From assembly GCA_046342195.1 (NCBI GenBank), contig JBKDQE010000044.1, forward strand, positions 1-36,746: DNA of 36,746 nt, written 5' to 3'. The notes under the pieces were generated by a model. It did no database searches, was not told the DNA's origin, and saw only the letters and a list, made by a program, of their open reading frames with translations. Positions within the stretch are counted from its first letter, which is position 1. Each line of letters starts with the position of its first letter. A program made the position numbers and the translations under genes. This DNA comes from CANHBY01 sp046342195 (lineage in GTDB: Bacteria; Pseudomonadota; Gammaproteobacteria; Burkholderiales; Burkholderiaceae_C). Positions 6,962 to 15,695 of this stretch are shown in pieces.

Positions 6962-6992
6962 AAAAAAATCCCAACCGGATAAGGGTTGGGAT
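6962..6992 (-). terminator. Rho-independent terminator of ssrA
   Basis: On the minus strand ATCCCAACC pairs with GGTTGGGAT around a 7-base loop, followed by a run of T (6968-6962). It starts 10 bases after the CCA end of the tmRNA. Confidence 0.9.
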
Positions 6993-7001
6993 TTCACATT
7001 A

Positions 7002-7380
7002 TGGTGGAGCTGGGGGGAATCGAACCCCCGTCCGCAAGCCATCATCAGACAGTTCTACATGCTTAGCCGCCTGATTTGGATTTAAACCCAAGAATCGCGC
7101 AGGAGCACGCTACCCTCAGATCGAGTCACGGGTTTAACGCCGGGTTGTGTGACCCAACTCAGCGCGAGTCTATGTGAATGACTTCGCAGCTTTCGGGTTA
7201 CCCCTCAAGCCCAGCCCATAGGCCAACTGTTGCGAAGCTCACCGGTGTTAAGCGGCGAGAGGGTACGCGTCGTACGTAGAGTCGTTCGCAGTTACTTTAA
7301 TTCCAGTGGATTTACGAGCGAACTGGGGCTCGGCATGCCCTGTTCCAAATCCGAACCCACGTCGAAGCCAGGTCAGCCCC
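7002..7380 (-). ncRNA. ssrA: Transfer-messenger RNA (tmRNA), one-piece
   Basis: tmRNA rescues stalled ribosomes and adds a degradation tag. The 5' end GGGGCTGA (7380-7373) pairs with CAGCTCC before the encoded CCA at 7004-7002, forming the tRNA-like acceptor stem with the usual G-U pair. The T-arm GGGGGTTCGATTCCCCC is intact. The order 5' end, tag, pseudoknots, 3' end is that of a normal one-piece gene, not a permuted two-piece one. The tag reading frame (7289-7248) gives ANDSTYDAYPLAA followed by TAA, 13 residues, longer than the 10-residue ANDERFALAA-type tags I know from relatives. It is transcribed toward the manganese exporter and closed by a strong terminator. Confidence 0.96.
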
Positions 7381-7515
7381 TGAATTGGGATGGCCACAAA
7401 GGGTTTTATGACCAAGAAAATGAAAACAGAATGATTTAACAGAAGATTTAAGGGGGTACTGAATCACCTGACTTAGTGACAAGTCTGGTGAAACATCACC
7501 TTACAGGGAGCTAGT

Positions 7516-8193
7516 TTAGGGCAATTCGAGCCATTTCAAGAGGTCTTGGGGTGTTTGTGCAATAAAATTTGCCCCCCAAACTTCGATAGGCTCGCCTGTT
7601 CCCAGATAACCCCACCCCGCAGCCACCGTGCTCATGCCGGCGGCCAGGCCGGCTTGCATGTCTCGCAGGTCATCTCCGACATAAAGGCAGGCCTCTGGAG
7701 CGACGCTGATTTGCCGCGCGGCTTCAAGCAAGGGGGCCGGGTGCGGTTTGGCGTAAGGGGTGGTGTCTCCACAGATAATGGCCGCCGCCTGCCGATTCAA
7801 GCCCAAGGCCTCAACAATTGGCCCGGCAAAGCGGCGATGTTTGTTGGTGACAATGCCCCAAGGCATGAAGCGCGACTGGAGGTGATGAAGAAGAGGGATG
7901 ACTTCTTCAAAAACATGGGTCAATTGAGTCAAGCGCTTTTCATATTGACCCAAAAAAGCATCACGGAGGGCTTCAAAACCCGGCTGGCCAGGTTGCACAT
8001 TGAATGCCGCCCCCACCATGCCGCGCGCGCCTGCCCCAACCCACGGGCGAAGCTCGCTCAAGGGAAGCGGTGGCAGGCCGCGCTGCTCCCTCAAGTCGTT
8101 GGCGGCCCCGGCCAAATCGGGGGCGCTTTCGATGAGTGTGCCATCAAGGTCAAAAAGCACCGCCTGAATACTGCCTGGAAGACCTGCTTTCAT
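7516..8193 (-). CDS. gph: Phosphoglycolate phosphatase, HAD family
   Basis: The product is 225 residues, the normal size for Gph, which dephosphorylates 2-phosphoglycolate in the cytoplasm. The haloacid dehalogenase motifs are in order: FDLDGTLIESAPDL near residue 14 (nucleophile and acid/base Asp), GIVTNK in the middle, KPHPAPLLEAA, and YVGDDLRDMQAG with the metal-binding acids. The ATG at 8193 overlaps the ubiG stop as ATGA, so translation is coupled; a GTG at 8202 is also in frame but less likely. The ubiG-gph order is common in betaproteobacteria. Other sugar-phosphate substrates cannot be excluded within this HAD branch. Confidence 0.92.
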   Translation of the reverse strand: MKAGLPGSIQAVLFDLDGTLIESAPDLAGAANDLREQRGLPPLPLSELRPWVGAGARGMVGAAFNVQPGQPGFEALRDAFLGQYEKRLTQLTHVFEEVIPLLHHLQSRFMPWGIVTNKHRRFAGPIVEALGLNRQAAAIICGDTTPYAKPHPAPLLEAARQISVAPEACLYVGDDLRDMQAGLAAGMSTVAAGWGYLGTGEPIEVWGANFIAQTPQDLLKWLELP

Positions 8194-8894
8194 CCTCGGC
8201 ACCTGCAGGCCATCATGTAGTTGACGCTGATGTCCTGCGATATTTTAAAGCGGCGGGTGAAGGGGTTGTATTCTATGCCTTTGAACTCCAGGGGTTCAAG
8301 GCCTGCCTCGCGACTGGCCTGCGCAAGCTCGCTCGGGCGAATGAAGCGGGCGTATTCGTGGGTGCCTTTGGGTAACATCCGCAGCACATACTCAGCCCCA
8401 ATAATGGCCAAGAGGTAGGCCTTGGGGTTGCGGTTCAGGGTAGAAAAAAACACATGCCCGCCCGGCTTCACCAGCTGCGCACAGGCCCGGATGATCGAGG
8501 CGGGATGGGGCACATGTTCAAGCATTTCCATGCAGGTCACCACGTCAAAAGAGCCCGGCGCCTGCGCAACCAAAGCCTCGGCGGCGATCTCCTGATAGCG
8601 CAGGTTTGGCAGGCCGGATTCCATGGCATGAAGCTGAGCCACCCGCAATGGCTTGATGGCAAGGTCAACCCCCAAAACCTCGGCCCCCCGCTTTGCCATC
8701 GACTCGGACAAAATGCCACCGCCACACCCGACGTCCAGAACCGATTTTTGCGCCAAGCTGGCATGCTGATCGATCCAGTTGAGCCGGATGGGGTTGATGT
8801 CGTGTAACGCCCGGAATTCTCCAGAGGGGTCCCACCAGCGATGAGCCAGAGCGCTGAATTTTTGAATTTCCTGGGGATCGACGTTGGTATTCAT
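8190..8894 (-). CDS. ubiG: Ubiquinone biosynthesis O-methyltransferase UbiG
   Basis: The product is 234 residues. UbiG carries out both O-methylations in ubiquinone synthesis, using S-adenosylmethionine. The N-terminus (KFSALAHRWWDPSGEFRALH, INPIRLNWID) is diagnostic for UbiG. The class I methyltransferase site VLDVGCGGGILSESMAKRGA is near residue 55, followed by the acidic VLGVDLA and the CMEMLEHVPHP block. The C-terminus LEFKGIEYNPFTRRFKIS also fits. It is the first gene of a two-gene unit with gph (ATGA overlap). The ompA gene often found nearby in relatives is absent. Confidence 0.95.
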   Translation of the reverse strand: MNTNVDPQEIQKFSALAHRWWDPSGEFRALHDINPIRLNWIDQHASLAQKSVLDVGCGGGILSESMAKRGAEVLGVDLAIKPLRVAQLHAMESGLPNLRYQEIAAEALVAQAPGSFDVVTCMEMLEHVPHPASIIRACAQLVKPGGHVFFSTLNRNPKAYLLAIIGAEYVLRMLPKGTHEYARFIRPSELAQASREAGLEPLEFKGIEYNPFTRRFKISQDISVNYMMACRCRG

Positions 8895-8939
8895 AAGCGT
8901 GCATCGTAGCCAAAAAGCTCATTGCCACAGAATCATCAA

Positions 8940-8958
8940 CAGGCCCTCATGAGGCCTG
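8940..8958 (-). terminator. Short hairpin between the binding-protein gene and ubiG
   Basis: CAGGCC and GGCCTG form a 6-bp stem with a 7-base loop in the 79-base gap after the LivJ-type gene. No T-run follows on the minus strand, so it is at best a weak terminator or attenuator. Confidence 0.35.
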
Positions 8959-8973
8959 CCTGATTTTGAAACA

Positions 8974-10104
8974 TCAGTTCAGCGGAAGCTTCTTGCCCCC
9001 AGAGTAAGAATAGAGGGTCATTTTGGGGTCATTCAATTCGCCATCCGCATCAAAACTGATTTTGGCGGTCACGCCTTGATACTCAATTTTGGCCAAAACC
9101 GGCAGGTAGACCTTGGGGTCAACCGAATTGGCTTTTTTCATGGCTTCTGCCATAACCATCGTGGCATCGTAGACATAAGGTGAATAAACTTGAAACTGGT
9201 TGGGAAATTTGGCGTCGTAGCGTGCCCGCCAAGCCATTCCACCGGGCATTTTGGCAAGCGAAGCCCCCCCTTCAGCGCAAATGACGTTGCCCAGGGTGGG
9301 GGCCCCACCCGAGAGCTCGGCGAGTTTGTCGGTGCAAATGCCATCGCCGCCAAAAAATTTCACCTTGGTCAAGCCCAGTTGCTGCATTTGACGCAACATG
9401 GGGCCGGCTTGAGGGTCCATGCCGCCGTAAAAAATGCCATCGGGTTTTTTACCTTTGATGGCCGTCAGGATGGGCATGAAATCAACGGCTTTGTCATTGG
9501 TGAATTGTTCATCAACAATCGCAATACCGTTGGTAACGGCGACTTTTTTAAACGCTTCCGCCACCCCTTTGCCATAAGGCGTGCGGTCATCAATGATGGC
9601 CAGACGCTTGAGGCCCAGGTTTTGCGCGGCATGCAGTGCCAAACCTGCCCCCAGCGAGTTGTCATTGACGAGCATGCGGAATGCGGTTTTAAAGCCTTGG
9701 CGGGTGTACTCAGGGTTGGTGGCCGCAGGTGAAATCTGGGGCAAGCCGCATTGGTTGTAAATTTTGGAAGCAGGAATGGTCGTGCCAGAGTTCAAATGCC
9801 CCACCACTCCATTGACTTTACTGTCACAAAGCTTGGTGGCTGCTGCCGTGCCCTGTTTGGGGTCGGCGGCGTCGTCTTCAGCCACAAGCTCGAATTTGAC
9901 CTTCTTGCCGCCGATGATCATTCCCTTGGCGTTGAGGTCTTCGATGGCCATGCGTGCGCCATTTTCATTGTCTTTGCCATAGTGGGCCTGCGGGCCAGAA
10001 ATCGGGGCCACATGACCGATGCGCACAGTCATCTCCTGGGCTTGGGCGATACCTGCCCACATCACCAACGACGCACTGATTGTCGAATTCAAACGAAATT
10101 GCAT
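8974..10104 (-). CDS. Branched-chain amino acid-type ABC transporter substrate-binding protein
   Basis: The product is 376 residues, normal for LivJ/LivK-type type I periplasmic binding proteins (Peripla_BP_6). A short signal peptide ends at AQAQ near residue 23. The mature protein begins MTVRIGHVAPISGPQAHYGK, followed by GARMAIEDLNAKG and VGHLNSGTTIPASKIYNQ, the ligand-contacting SGTT block. These are hallmarks of the family, which binds Leu/Ile/Val or related amino acids and amides. No LivHMGF permease or ATPase genes are adjacent; orphan copies are common in Burkholderiales. ATG 10104 is preceded by GGAGAA. It is transcribed alone or into ubiG-gph. The exact ligand cannot be read from sequence. 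Confidence 0.9.
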   Translation of the reverse strand: MQFRLNSTISASLVMWAGIAQAQEMTVRIGHVAPISGPQAHYGKDNENGARMAIEDLNAKGMIIGGKKVKFELVAEDDAADPKQGTAAATKLCDSKVNGVVGHLNSGTTIPASKIYNQCGLPQISPAATNPEYTRQGFKTAFRMLVNDNSLGAGLALHAAQNLGLKRLAIIDDRTPYGKGVAEAFKKVAVTNGIAIVDEQFTNDKAVDFMPILTAIKGKKPDGIFYGGMDPQAGPMLRQMQQLGLTKVKFFGGDGICTDKLAELSGGAPTLGNVICAEGGASLAKMPGGMAWRARYDAKFPNQFQVYSPYVYDATMVMAEAMKKANSVDPKVYLPVLAKIEYQGVTAKISFDADGELNDPKMTLYSYSGGKKLPLN

Positions 10105-10244
10105 CCATTTCTCCGGTATTGAAAAAGTAGTTTGCCAAGGTCAAGAAGCCCACTCTTTGTGTCATTTGAAAAAGAATGCGCTTACCGCGAGGAGTTTTGT
10201 CAAGGCTCCCAAGGCTTCTTCATGCGCAGAATACCCCAAAAAAT

Positions 10245-10691
10245 TCACAATTTGGCTTCATGCTTCTCGGGGCTGTAGCCAGCTGCCACATAGCGCTTCC
10301 AGCGCTGACGGGCTGACTGAAGGTGAGGCTCTTGGTTGGAGATGATTTCAATCACACGCTCAAATTGATTCAGTGGCTCAACCACCTTGTCATGAAGGTT
10401 GAGAAGGAAAACCACTGAAGAAGGAGTGGCCTGAACATCAGTGAGCAAGTAAATCGGAATCCCGGGGCCTTCGGGTTCGATCTCGGGCCCATGCCCCGCC
10501 CAAGAGAGCAAAGTGGCGTGAGGGATGAACTCGGTGGGGTCGAAGGTCCAGAGCAAGCGATCCAGGGCTTGCAAGGTCTCGGGGGCGCCCCACACGGCCA
10601 TTTTGGCACCCACCCGGTAGGCCTTGCGCAACAATCGACAGGCATATTCAAGCGGCTGAGGTACGTTCACATGAAAAATGATCCGGGTCAT
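10245..10691 (-). CDS. holC: DNA polymerase III chi subunit
   Basis: The product is 148 residues, matching HolC. Chi links the clamp loader (through psi) to single-strand DNA-binding protein at the replication fork. The N-terminus TRIIFHVNVPQPLEYACRLL, then GAKMAVWGAPETLQALDRLL and LLSWAGHGPE, follows the family pattern (the middle segment is usually LW..D...F.PH). The ATG at 10691 overlaps the pepA stop as ATGA, and the pepA-holC pairing is conserved across proteobacteria. It is the last gene of that unit; 140 bases separate it from the next gene, with no clear terminator seen. Confidence 0.9.
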   Translation of the reverse strand: MTRIIFHVNVPQPLEYACRLLRKAYRVGAKMAVWGAPETLQALDRLLWTFDPTEFIPHATLLSWAGHGPEIEPEGPGIPIYLLTDVQATPSSVVFLLNLHDKVVEPLNQFERVIEIISNQEPHLQSARQRWKRYVAAGYSPEKHEAKL

Positions 10692-12154
10692 TCAGGGGCT
10701 GCTTGTTGGGCCAGCACAAAGTGCGTCAGCAAACCGACAGGTCGGCCTGTGGCCCCTTTTTGCGCCCCTGATTTCCATGCAGTTCCGGCAATATCCAAAT
10801 GCGCCCAACGATATTTTGAGGTAAAGCGCTTGAGGAACAAGGCAGCCGTGATCGACCCTCCTGCCTTTGAGCCCACGTTGGCAACGTCCGCAAAATGGCT
10901 CTTGAGGCCCTCTTCATAGCCGTCATCGATCGGCATGCGCCAGCAGGTGTCCAGGGCGGCCTGGCCCGCTTCAATGAGCTGCGCCGCCAGGGCCTCATCA
11001 GCAGTGAACAAACCTGAATGTTGATGGCCCAGGGCAATCACGCAGGCCCCGGTGAGGGTCGCCACATCGACCACCAAGGCTGGCTTGAAGCGCTCAACAT
11101 AGGTCAGGGCATCACATAAAATCAGGCGCCCCTCGGCATCGGTATTCAGGATTTCGATGGTTTGCCCTGACAGGCTCGTCACCACATCACCCGGTTTGAC
11201 GGCATGCCCGCTGGGCAGGTTCTCACAGGCCGGAATCACACCGATCAGGTTCAGTGCCGGCTTGATTTCAGCCACGGCCCGCAAGGTGCCTAACACACTG
11301 GCAGCGCCGCTCATATCAAATTTCATTTCATCCATCTCTGCTGCAGGCTTGATGGAAATACCCCCGGAGTCAAAAGTGATGCCTTTACCCACCAGCACGA
11401 CAGGTGCCTGGCTCTTGGGGGCGCCTTCATAGCGAATCACAATCAATTTGAGCGGCTCATCAGAACCCTGTGCCACCGCCAAAAAAGCACCCATGCCAAG
11501 TTTTTCGACGGCTTTTCGATCAAGCACCTCGACTTTCATAGCATGAGACTGCCCCAGTTTTTTGGCTTGATCAGCGAGAAAACCCGGGGTGCAATGGTTA
11601 CCCGGCCGATTGGCGCATTCACGTGCGAGGCCAATGCCCTCAGCCAGCGCGCGCCCCAGCGCCAACCCCTGTTGCACTGCTGCTGCTTCGGCCTTGCCAC
11701 ACACCAAGGAAACAGACTTGATTTTGCTGTCTTCCGGGGCTGAGGGCTTGGTGTGACGATACACATAAACGGCCTCGCTGATCGCCACCACCGCAGCTTC
11801 CGCATGGCCCGATGTGAATTCAGCCCCGCACAAAGCCACTGCCACTTGCTTGGCCCCGCCTGCTTTAAGCTGGTTCAGCCCCGACAGTAAGGCCGCTTTG
11901 AAGGCCTTCGGTGTGCCGGAGGCTGCGGCACTGAACACCAAACGACGCGCCTTGATGCCCGCAGGGGCGTGCAAATAAAGGCTGCGGCCCGCTTTACATT
12001 GAAAATCAGCTGAGCGTAGTGCTGCCTCAAGGATTTGACGCAATTCAGGGTCCAGGCTGTCATCAGAGGGCTCCCCGGCCATGACAATCAGCAGGGCGTC
12101 GGTGGCCAAGGTTGACCACTTGGACGGCAAGGCAAGGTGATGTTTAAAGTCCAT
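10688..12154 (-). CDS. pepA: Leucyl aminopeptidase PepA
   Basis: The product is 488 residues, an M17 dizinc aminopeptidase that removes N-terminal residues from peptides in the cytoplasm and also has DNA-binding roles in some bacteria. The signature NTDAEGRLIL is present, with VGKGITFDSGGISIKPAAEM carrying the metal/catalytic Lys and Asp, and MKFDMSGAASVLG. The ATG at 12154 (MDFKHHLAL) is preferred over an upstream in-frame GTG/TTG-type start that would run into lptF. The divergent lptF start is only 26 bases away, so the two promoters must lie inside or across each other's 5' regions. holC follows with ATGA coupling. Confidence 0.95.
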   Translation of the reverse strand: MDFKHHLALPSKWSTLATDALLIVMAGEPSDDSLDPELRQILEAALRSADFQCKAGRSLYLHAPAGIKARRLVFSAAASGTPKAFKAALLSGLNQLKAGGAKQVAVALCGAEFTSGHAEAAVVAISEAVYVYRHTKPSAPEDSKIKSVSLVCGKAEAAAVQQGLALGRALAEGIGLARECANRPGNHCTPGFLADQAKKLGQSHAMKVEVLDRKAVEKLGMGAFLAVAQGSDEPLKLIVIRYEGAPKSQAPVVLVGKGITFDSGGISIKPAAEMDEMKFDMSGAASVLGTLRAVAEIKPALNLIGVIPACENLPSGHAVKPGDVVTSLSGQTIEILNTDAEGRLILCDALTYVERFKPALVVDVATLTGACVIALGHQHSGLFTADEALAAQLIEAGQAALDTCWRMPIDDGYEEGLKSHFADVANVGSKAGGSITAALFLKRFTSKYRWAHLDIAGTAWKSGAQKGATGRPVGLLTHFVLAQQAAPE

Positions 12155-12180
12155 AATCAGCAAAGTCAATGAGATTGTTT

Positions 12181-13269
12181 ATGTTATTCGATTCCACCTT
12201 GCGCAGAGATTTGGCCCGCAGTTTTGGCGCCACATTGCTTGTCATCATGACAATCGTGTTAACGATGTTCCTGATCCGCACCCTAGGGCAGGCTGCTGGC
12301 GGCCGGATCAGTCCTCAAGATGTGGCCCTGGTTCTGGGTTACTCTTCTTTGGCTCATTTGCCCACCATGCTGGCGCTGTCACTCTTTATTTCAGTGGTGG
12401 CCACTCTCGGGCGAATGTACCGCGACAGTGAAATGACCATTTGGTTTGCCAGTGGCATCGGGCTTTCACGTTTTGTCGCACCCATCCTGCACATGAGCTG
12501 GCCGGTGTTGCTGGTGGCAGGAGTGTTGGCTTTAGGCGTGTGGCCCTGGGTGAACAGCCAGTCCGAGGCAATTAAACAGCGTTATCAAGGCCGCTCGGAT
12601 TTGGCTCGCGTGGCCCCCGGGCAGTTTCAAACCTCCAATGACGGCCGCCGGGTTTTTTTTATTGATCAAGACCACCAAGCTTCGCAAATCGGGCGTAACG
12701 TATTTATTCTTTCGCGCTCAGAGCCTCTTGAGTCGGTGATTACCGCACGCAGCGGGCGCATTGAAACTGCAGCAGGTCAGCAGGTTTTGGTGCTTGAGCA
12801 AGGCCAGCGCAATGAGTCCAACCTGCACACGGGCGAGAAATCAATGGCCCGCTTTGAAACCTACCGGGTGATCATCGGTGAGCGCATGGCAGATCCATCA
12901 GGCAAACTGCCCGCCAAAGCCCGTTCAACGCACTATTTATTGATGAACCCCACTGCCGCCAATCTTGGTGAAGTCTCCTGGCGCTTGGGCCTGCTATTGG
13001 GCGCCGGCAATTTGCTCTTGCTGGCCATCGGGCTGGCAAGCGGCCATCCCCGTCGGGCCAACAATTGGAATCTCTTATTGGCTTTGCTAAGCTTTGTGGT
13101 GTACTACAACTTGATCAATTTGAGCCAAGCTTGGGTATCTTCTGACAAATTGAGTATCCAGCGGGCCATGCTCTTTATTCACGGGGGCGCATTTGCAATG
13201 GCTTTGCTGCTTCTGTGGTGGAGAGATCACGCTGCCATACTGCCCCTAAACCCTTGGAGGCGGGCATGA
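12181..13269 (+). CDS. lptF: LPS export permease LptF
   Basis: The product is 362 residues. LptF forms with LptG and the ATPase LptB the inner-membrane machine that pulls lipopolysaccharide from the membrane and drives it to LptC/LptA. The N-terminus MLFDSTLRRDLARSFGATLL is the family start, so ATG 12181 is chosen over ATG 12169. Three membrane helices lie in the first about 120 residues, a periplasmic jellyroll-type domain from about 125 to 265, and three helices at the end. lptF ends in ATGA overlapping lptG. lptB, lptA and lptC are not in the window. Confidence 0.93.
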   Translation: MLFDSTLRRDLARSFGATLLVIMTIVLTMFLIRTLGQAAGGRISPQDVALVLGYSSLAHLPTMLALSLFISVVATLGRMYRDSEMTIWFASGIGLSRFVAPILHMSWPVLLVAGVLALGVWPWVNSQSEAIKQRYQGRSDLARVAPGQFQTSNDGRRVFFIDQDHQASQIGRNVFILSRSEPLESVITARSGRIETAAGQQVLVLEQGQRNESNLHTGEKSMARFETYRVIIGERMADPSGKLPAKARSTHYLLMNPTAANLGEVSWRLGLLLGAGNLLLLAIGLASGHPRRANNWNLLLALLSFVVYYNLINLSQAWVSSDKLSIQRAMLFIHGGAFAMALLLLWWRDHAAILPLNPWRRA

Positions 13270-14360
13270 AAACAGTCCGCCGCCTCCTTTACAGGGATAT
13301 TCTTTCATCGGTCAGTTTTGTGGCCGTGGCTTTTCTGGCGCTCTTTTTTTTCATCGATTTTGTCGAAGAATTGGGCAGCGTCGGGCGCAATGGTTACACT
13401 GCTGTGCATGCTGCGGCTTACAGCCTCCTCGAAATGCCGGGCCATTTGTACGAATTGTGTCCCATTGCGATTTTGATTGGCACCATTTACAGCCTGTCGC
13501 GGATGGCGCAATCTTCTGAATTCACCATTTTGCGCACCGGTGGCCTGGGGCCCGTGCGGGCCTTGGGTATGCTGGCGACACTGGGCCTGCTGCTGGCCGC
13601 ACTCACCTTTGTCGTTGGCGACTATATGGTTCCCCTGACCGAGCAAAAAGCAGCCCAATGGCAGCATCATTTTCGCGGAAGTGGCGGGCGCATGCCAGGC
13701 ACCTACGCTTGGCTCAAAGACCGGCAAACCACATCCGACGGAGACCAGTCTTTTTCGATCCAGATTGGTGGCATGAGTTCCAGCGGCAAGCTGAACCTTG
13801 TTCGTATTTTTCAGTTTGATGCAAACAACCGGCTGGTGGGTGACATCCAGGCAACCCATGCACAAATTAAAGACCAACTTTGGGAGCTTTCGGATGTCAA
13901 AATTACCCGCTGGAGCGATGAAATCATTCAAACTGAAAACTTGCCCAGGCTTGACTGGAAAAGCACCCTCCCGGTGGGCGTGGTAGCCGCAGCCATCATG
14001 CCCCTGGAAACCACATCGACACTCGAACTTTGGCGTTATGTGCGCCATCTTTCAGCCAATGAGCAGGCGGTTCAACGCCATGCCATTCAGTTTGGAAAAC
14101 GGGCACTGTATCCCTTTGCATGCCTGGTAATGATCGCCTTGGCCTTGCCTTTCGCCTACCTGAATGCCCGCAGTGGCAGTGTGAGCCTGAAGGTTTTCTG
14201 CGGCATCATGCTGGGTATCAGTTTTATTTTGCTGAACAATCTGGCAGGCCATGTGGGCCTACTTGAAAACTGGAACCCCTGGTGGGTGGCAGCAGCCCCC
14301 AGTGCGCTTTATCTTTTAATATCCCTCACAGCTTTTGCTTTTTTGGTGCGCTACCGATGA
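13266..14360 (+). CDS. lptG: LPS export permease LptG
   Basis: The product is 364 residues from ATG 13266, which overlaps the lptF TGA. It has the same layout as LptF: helices at about 10-32, 55-80 and 95-115 (IAILIGTIYSLSRMAQSSEF is the conserved coupling region), a periplasmic domain, and three C-terminal helices. FTILRTGGLGP is the cytoplasmic coupling helix that contacts LptB. It partners LptF in lipopolysaccharide transport. Its stop overlaps the next start (ATGA at 14357), so lptF, lptG and the chelatase-like gene form a tightly packed unit. Confidence 0.93.
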   Translation: MKTVRRLLYRDILSSVSFVAVAFLALFFFIDFVEELGSVGRNGYTAVHAAAYSLLEMPGHLYELCPIAILIGTIYSLSRMAQSSEFTILRTGGLGPVRALGMLATLGLLLAALTFVVGDYMVPLTEQKAAQWQHHFRGSGGRMPGTYAWLKDRQTTSDGDQSFSIQIGGMSSSGKLNLVRIFQFDANNRLVGDIQATHAQIKDQLWELSDVKITRWSDEIIQTENLPRLDWKSTLPVGVVAAAIMPLETTSTLELWRYVRHLSANEQAVQRHAIQFGKRALYPFACLVMIALALPFAYLNARSGSVSLKVFCGIMLGISFILLNNLAGHVGLLENWNPWWVAAAPSALYLLISLTAFAFLVRYR

Positions 14361-14746
14361 ATTCCACTTTATCCGGCATTTTGCTTTTTGCGCATGGCGC
14401 ACGAGACCCCCGCTGGGCGGCGCCCTTTGAAGCCGTGGCTGAACATATTCAGGCCCTTGAGCCTTCAGCACCTGTGCGCCTTGCCTTCCTTGAATTCATG
14501 AGCCCTGACCTTCTTGAGGCCGGTCAGGAACTCGCTGACAAAGGGTGCCAACGCATCACAATTGCGCCCCTGTTTTTGGGTGCTGGAGGCCACGTACGGA
14601 AAGACCTTCCCCTGCTTCTTGAGCAACTTCGACAGCGTCACCCGCAGGTCAAGTGGTTCTTGATTCCCGCCATTGGCGAAATGAGCAGCGTCAGTGATGC
14701 CATGGCCCATGCCATCGTCCATGCGACGCGCCAAAGTCATCACTGA
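14357..14746 (+). CDS. cbiX: CbiX/SirB-like sirohydrochlorin chelatase
   Basis: The product is 129 residues, the short single-domain CbiX form. This family inserts Co2+ or Fe2+ into sirohydrochlorin for cobalamin or siroheme. Visible marks are LLFAHGARDPRW near residue 9 (metal-binding His) and APLFLGAGGHVRKDLP near residue 73 (second His). It is coupled to lptG by ATGA and followed after 4 bases by a CysB-type regulator. Siroheme is the cofactor of sulfite reductase, so the neighbourhood suggests a sulfate-assimilation link; that is inference. Confidence 0.85.
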   Translation: MNSTLSGILLFAHGARDPRWAAPFEAVAEHIQALEPSAPVRLAFLEFMSPDLLEAGQELADKGCQRITIAPLFLGAGGHVRKDLPLLLEQLRQRHPQVKWFLIPAIGEMSSVSDAMAHAIVHATRQSHH

Positions 14747-14750
14747 AACC

Positions 14751-15695
14751 ATGAACCTTCACCAATTCCGTTTCGTGCAAGAAGCTGTCAAACAAAAACT
14801 GAACCTGACGGAAGCTGCCAAGGCCTTGTTTACCTCTCAACCTGGCGTTTCCAAAGCCATTCTGGAACTCGAAGACGAACTGGGTATCGACATTTTTTCC
14901 CGCCACGGCAAACGCCTTCGACGCATCACAGAACCGGGCCGGGAAGTTCTCAAGAGCATTGAGATCATCCTGCGTGAAGTTCATAATCTCAAGCGTATCG
15001 GCGAAGAATTTTCCCGGCAAGACGCAGGCACCCTCTCAATTGCCACCACCCACACGCAAGCGCGCTACGTTTTGCCCGAACCCATTGCCCAGTTGCGGAA
15101 AAAGTTCCCCATGGTCAATATCAGTTTGCATCAAGGCACGCCAGAGCAGGTTTCCCAAATGCTGCTTGATGAAGTGGCTGACATCGGCTTGGCCACCGAA
15201 TCACTCACACACATTAATGAGCTTGTATCCATGCCATGGTATGAATGGCAGCATGTCATTGTGATGCCTTCAAGCCACCCCTTGGCCAAGATGGAGCACA
15301 TCAGCCTGGAGGTCCTGGCCCGCGAACCCTTGATTTCTTACCATCCTTCCTTCGCAGGCCGAAGTCGCATTGATGAGGCCTTTGCTCAGCAAGGCCTGAA
15401 ACCCCATGTGGTTCTGGAGGCCATTGATTCTGATGTGATTAAAGTTTATGTGCGAAGTGGCCTGGGCATTGGCATCGTGGCGCATATGGCCATGCAAGAA
15501 GAACCCTCCACCTCAGACCTTCTTTGGCGCCCTGCGGGCTCACTGTTTGGTGAAAATGTGGCCCGAGTGGCTTTCAAGCGCGGCGCCTATCTGCGTCACT
15601 TTGTTTATGCATTTGCTGAAACCCTCTCACCGCGACTAAGCCGCAGCCTGATCGAACCTGCCGTTAAAGGGCCCCCGGATCATGCCCCCCTTTGA
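14751..15695 (+). CDS. cysB: CysB-family LysR-type transcriptional regulator
   Basis: The product is 314 residues. CysB-type regulators activate sulfate or sulfonate assimilation and sense O-/N-acetylserine or sulfur compounds. The N-terminal winged helix-turn-helix reads MNLHQFRFVQEAVKQKLNLT then EAAKALFTSQPGVSKAILEL and LGIDIFSRHGKRL, specific to the CysB/Cbl branch. The effector domain has TTHTQARYVLPEPI near residue 100, the anion/ligand-binding site typical of CysB, and VRSGLGIGIVAHMA. ATG 14751 is chosen from family starts; the frame is open upstream inside cbiX. I cannot separate CysB from its paralogue Cbl by sequence alone. Confidence 0.87.
   Translation: MNLHQFRFVQEAVKQKLNLTEAAKALFTSQPGVSKAILELEDELGIDIFSRHGKRLRRITEPGREVLKSIEIILREVHNLKRIGEEFSRQDAGTLSIATTHTQARYVLPEPIAQLRKKFPMVNISLHQGTPEQVSQMLLDEVADIGLATESLTHINELVSMPWYEWQHVIVMPSSHPLAKMEHISLEVLAREPLISYHPSFAGRSRIDEAFAQQGLKPHVVLEAIDSDVIKVYVRSGLGIGIVAHMAMQEEPSTSDLLWRPAGSLFGENVARVAFKRGAYLRHFVYAFAETLSPRLSRSLIEPAVKGPPDHAPL

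Noticed and set aside
7002..7380. Possible permuted two-piece tmRNA
   Set aside because: The acceptor 5' and 3' strands are at the two ends of one continuous gene with the tag between, so it is the one-piece form.
7230..7439. Open frame over the 5' half of ssrA
   Set aside because: The region is explained by the tmRNA on the other strand.
7546..8220. 224-codon plus-strand frame
   Set aside because: It is antisense to gph, which has all HAD motifs and coupled translation with ubiG.
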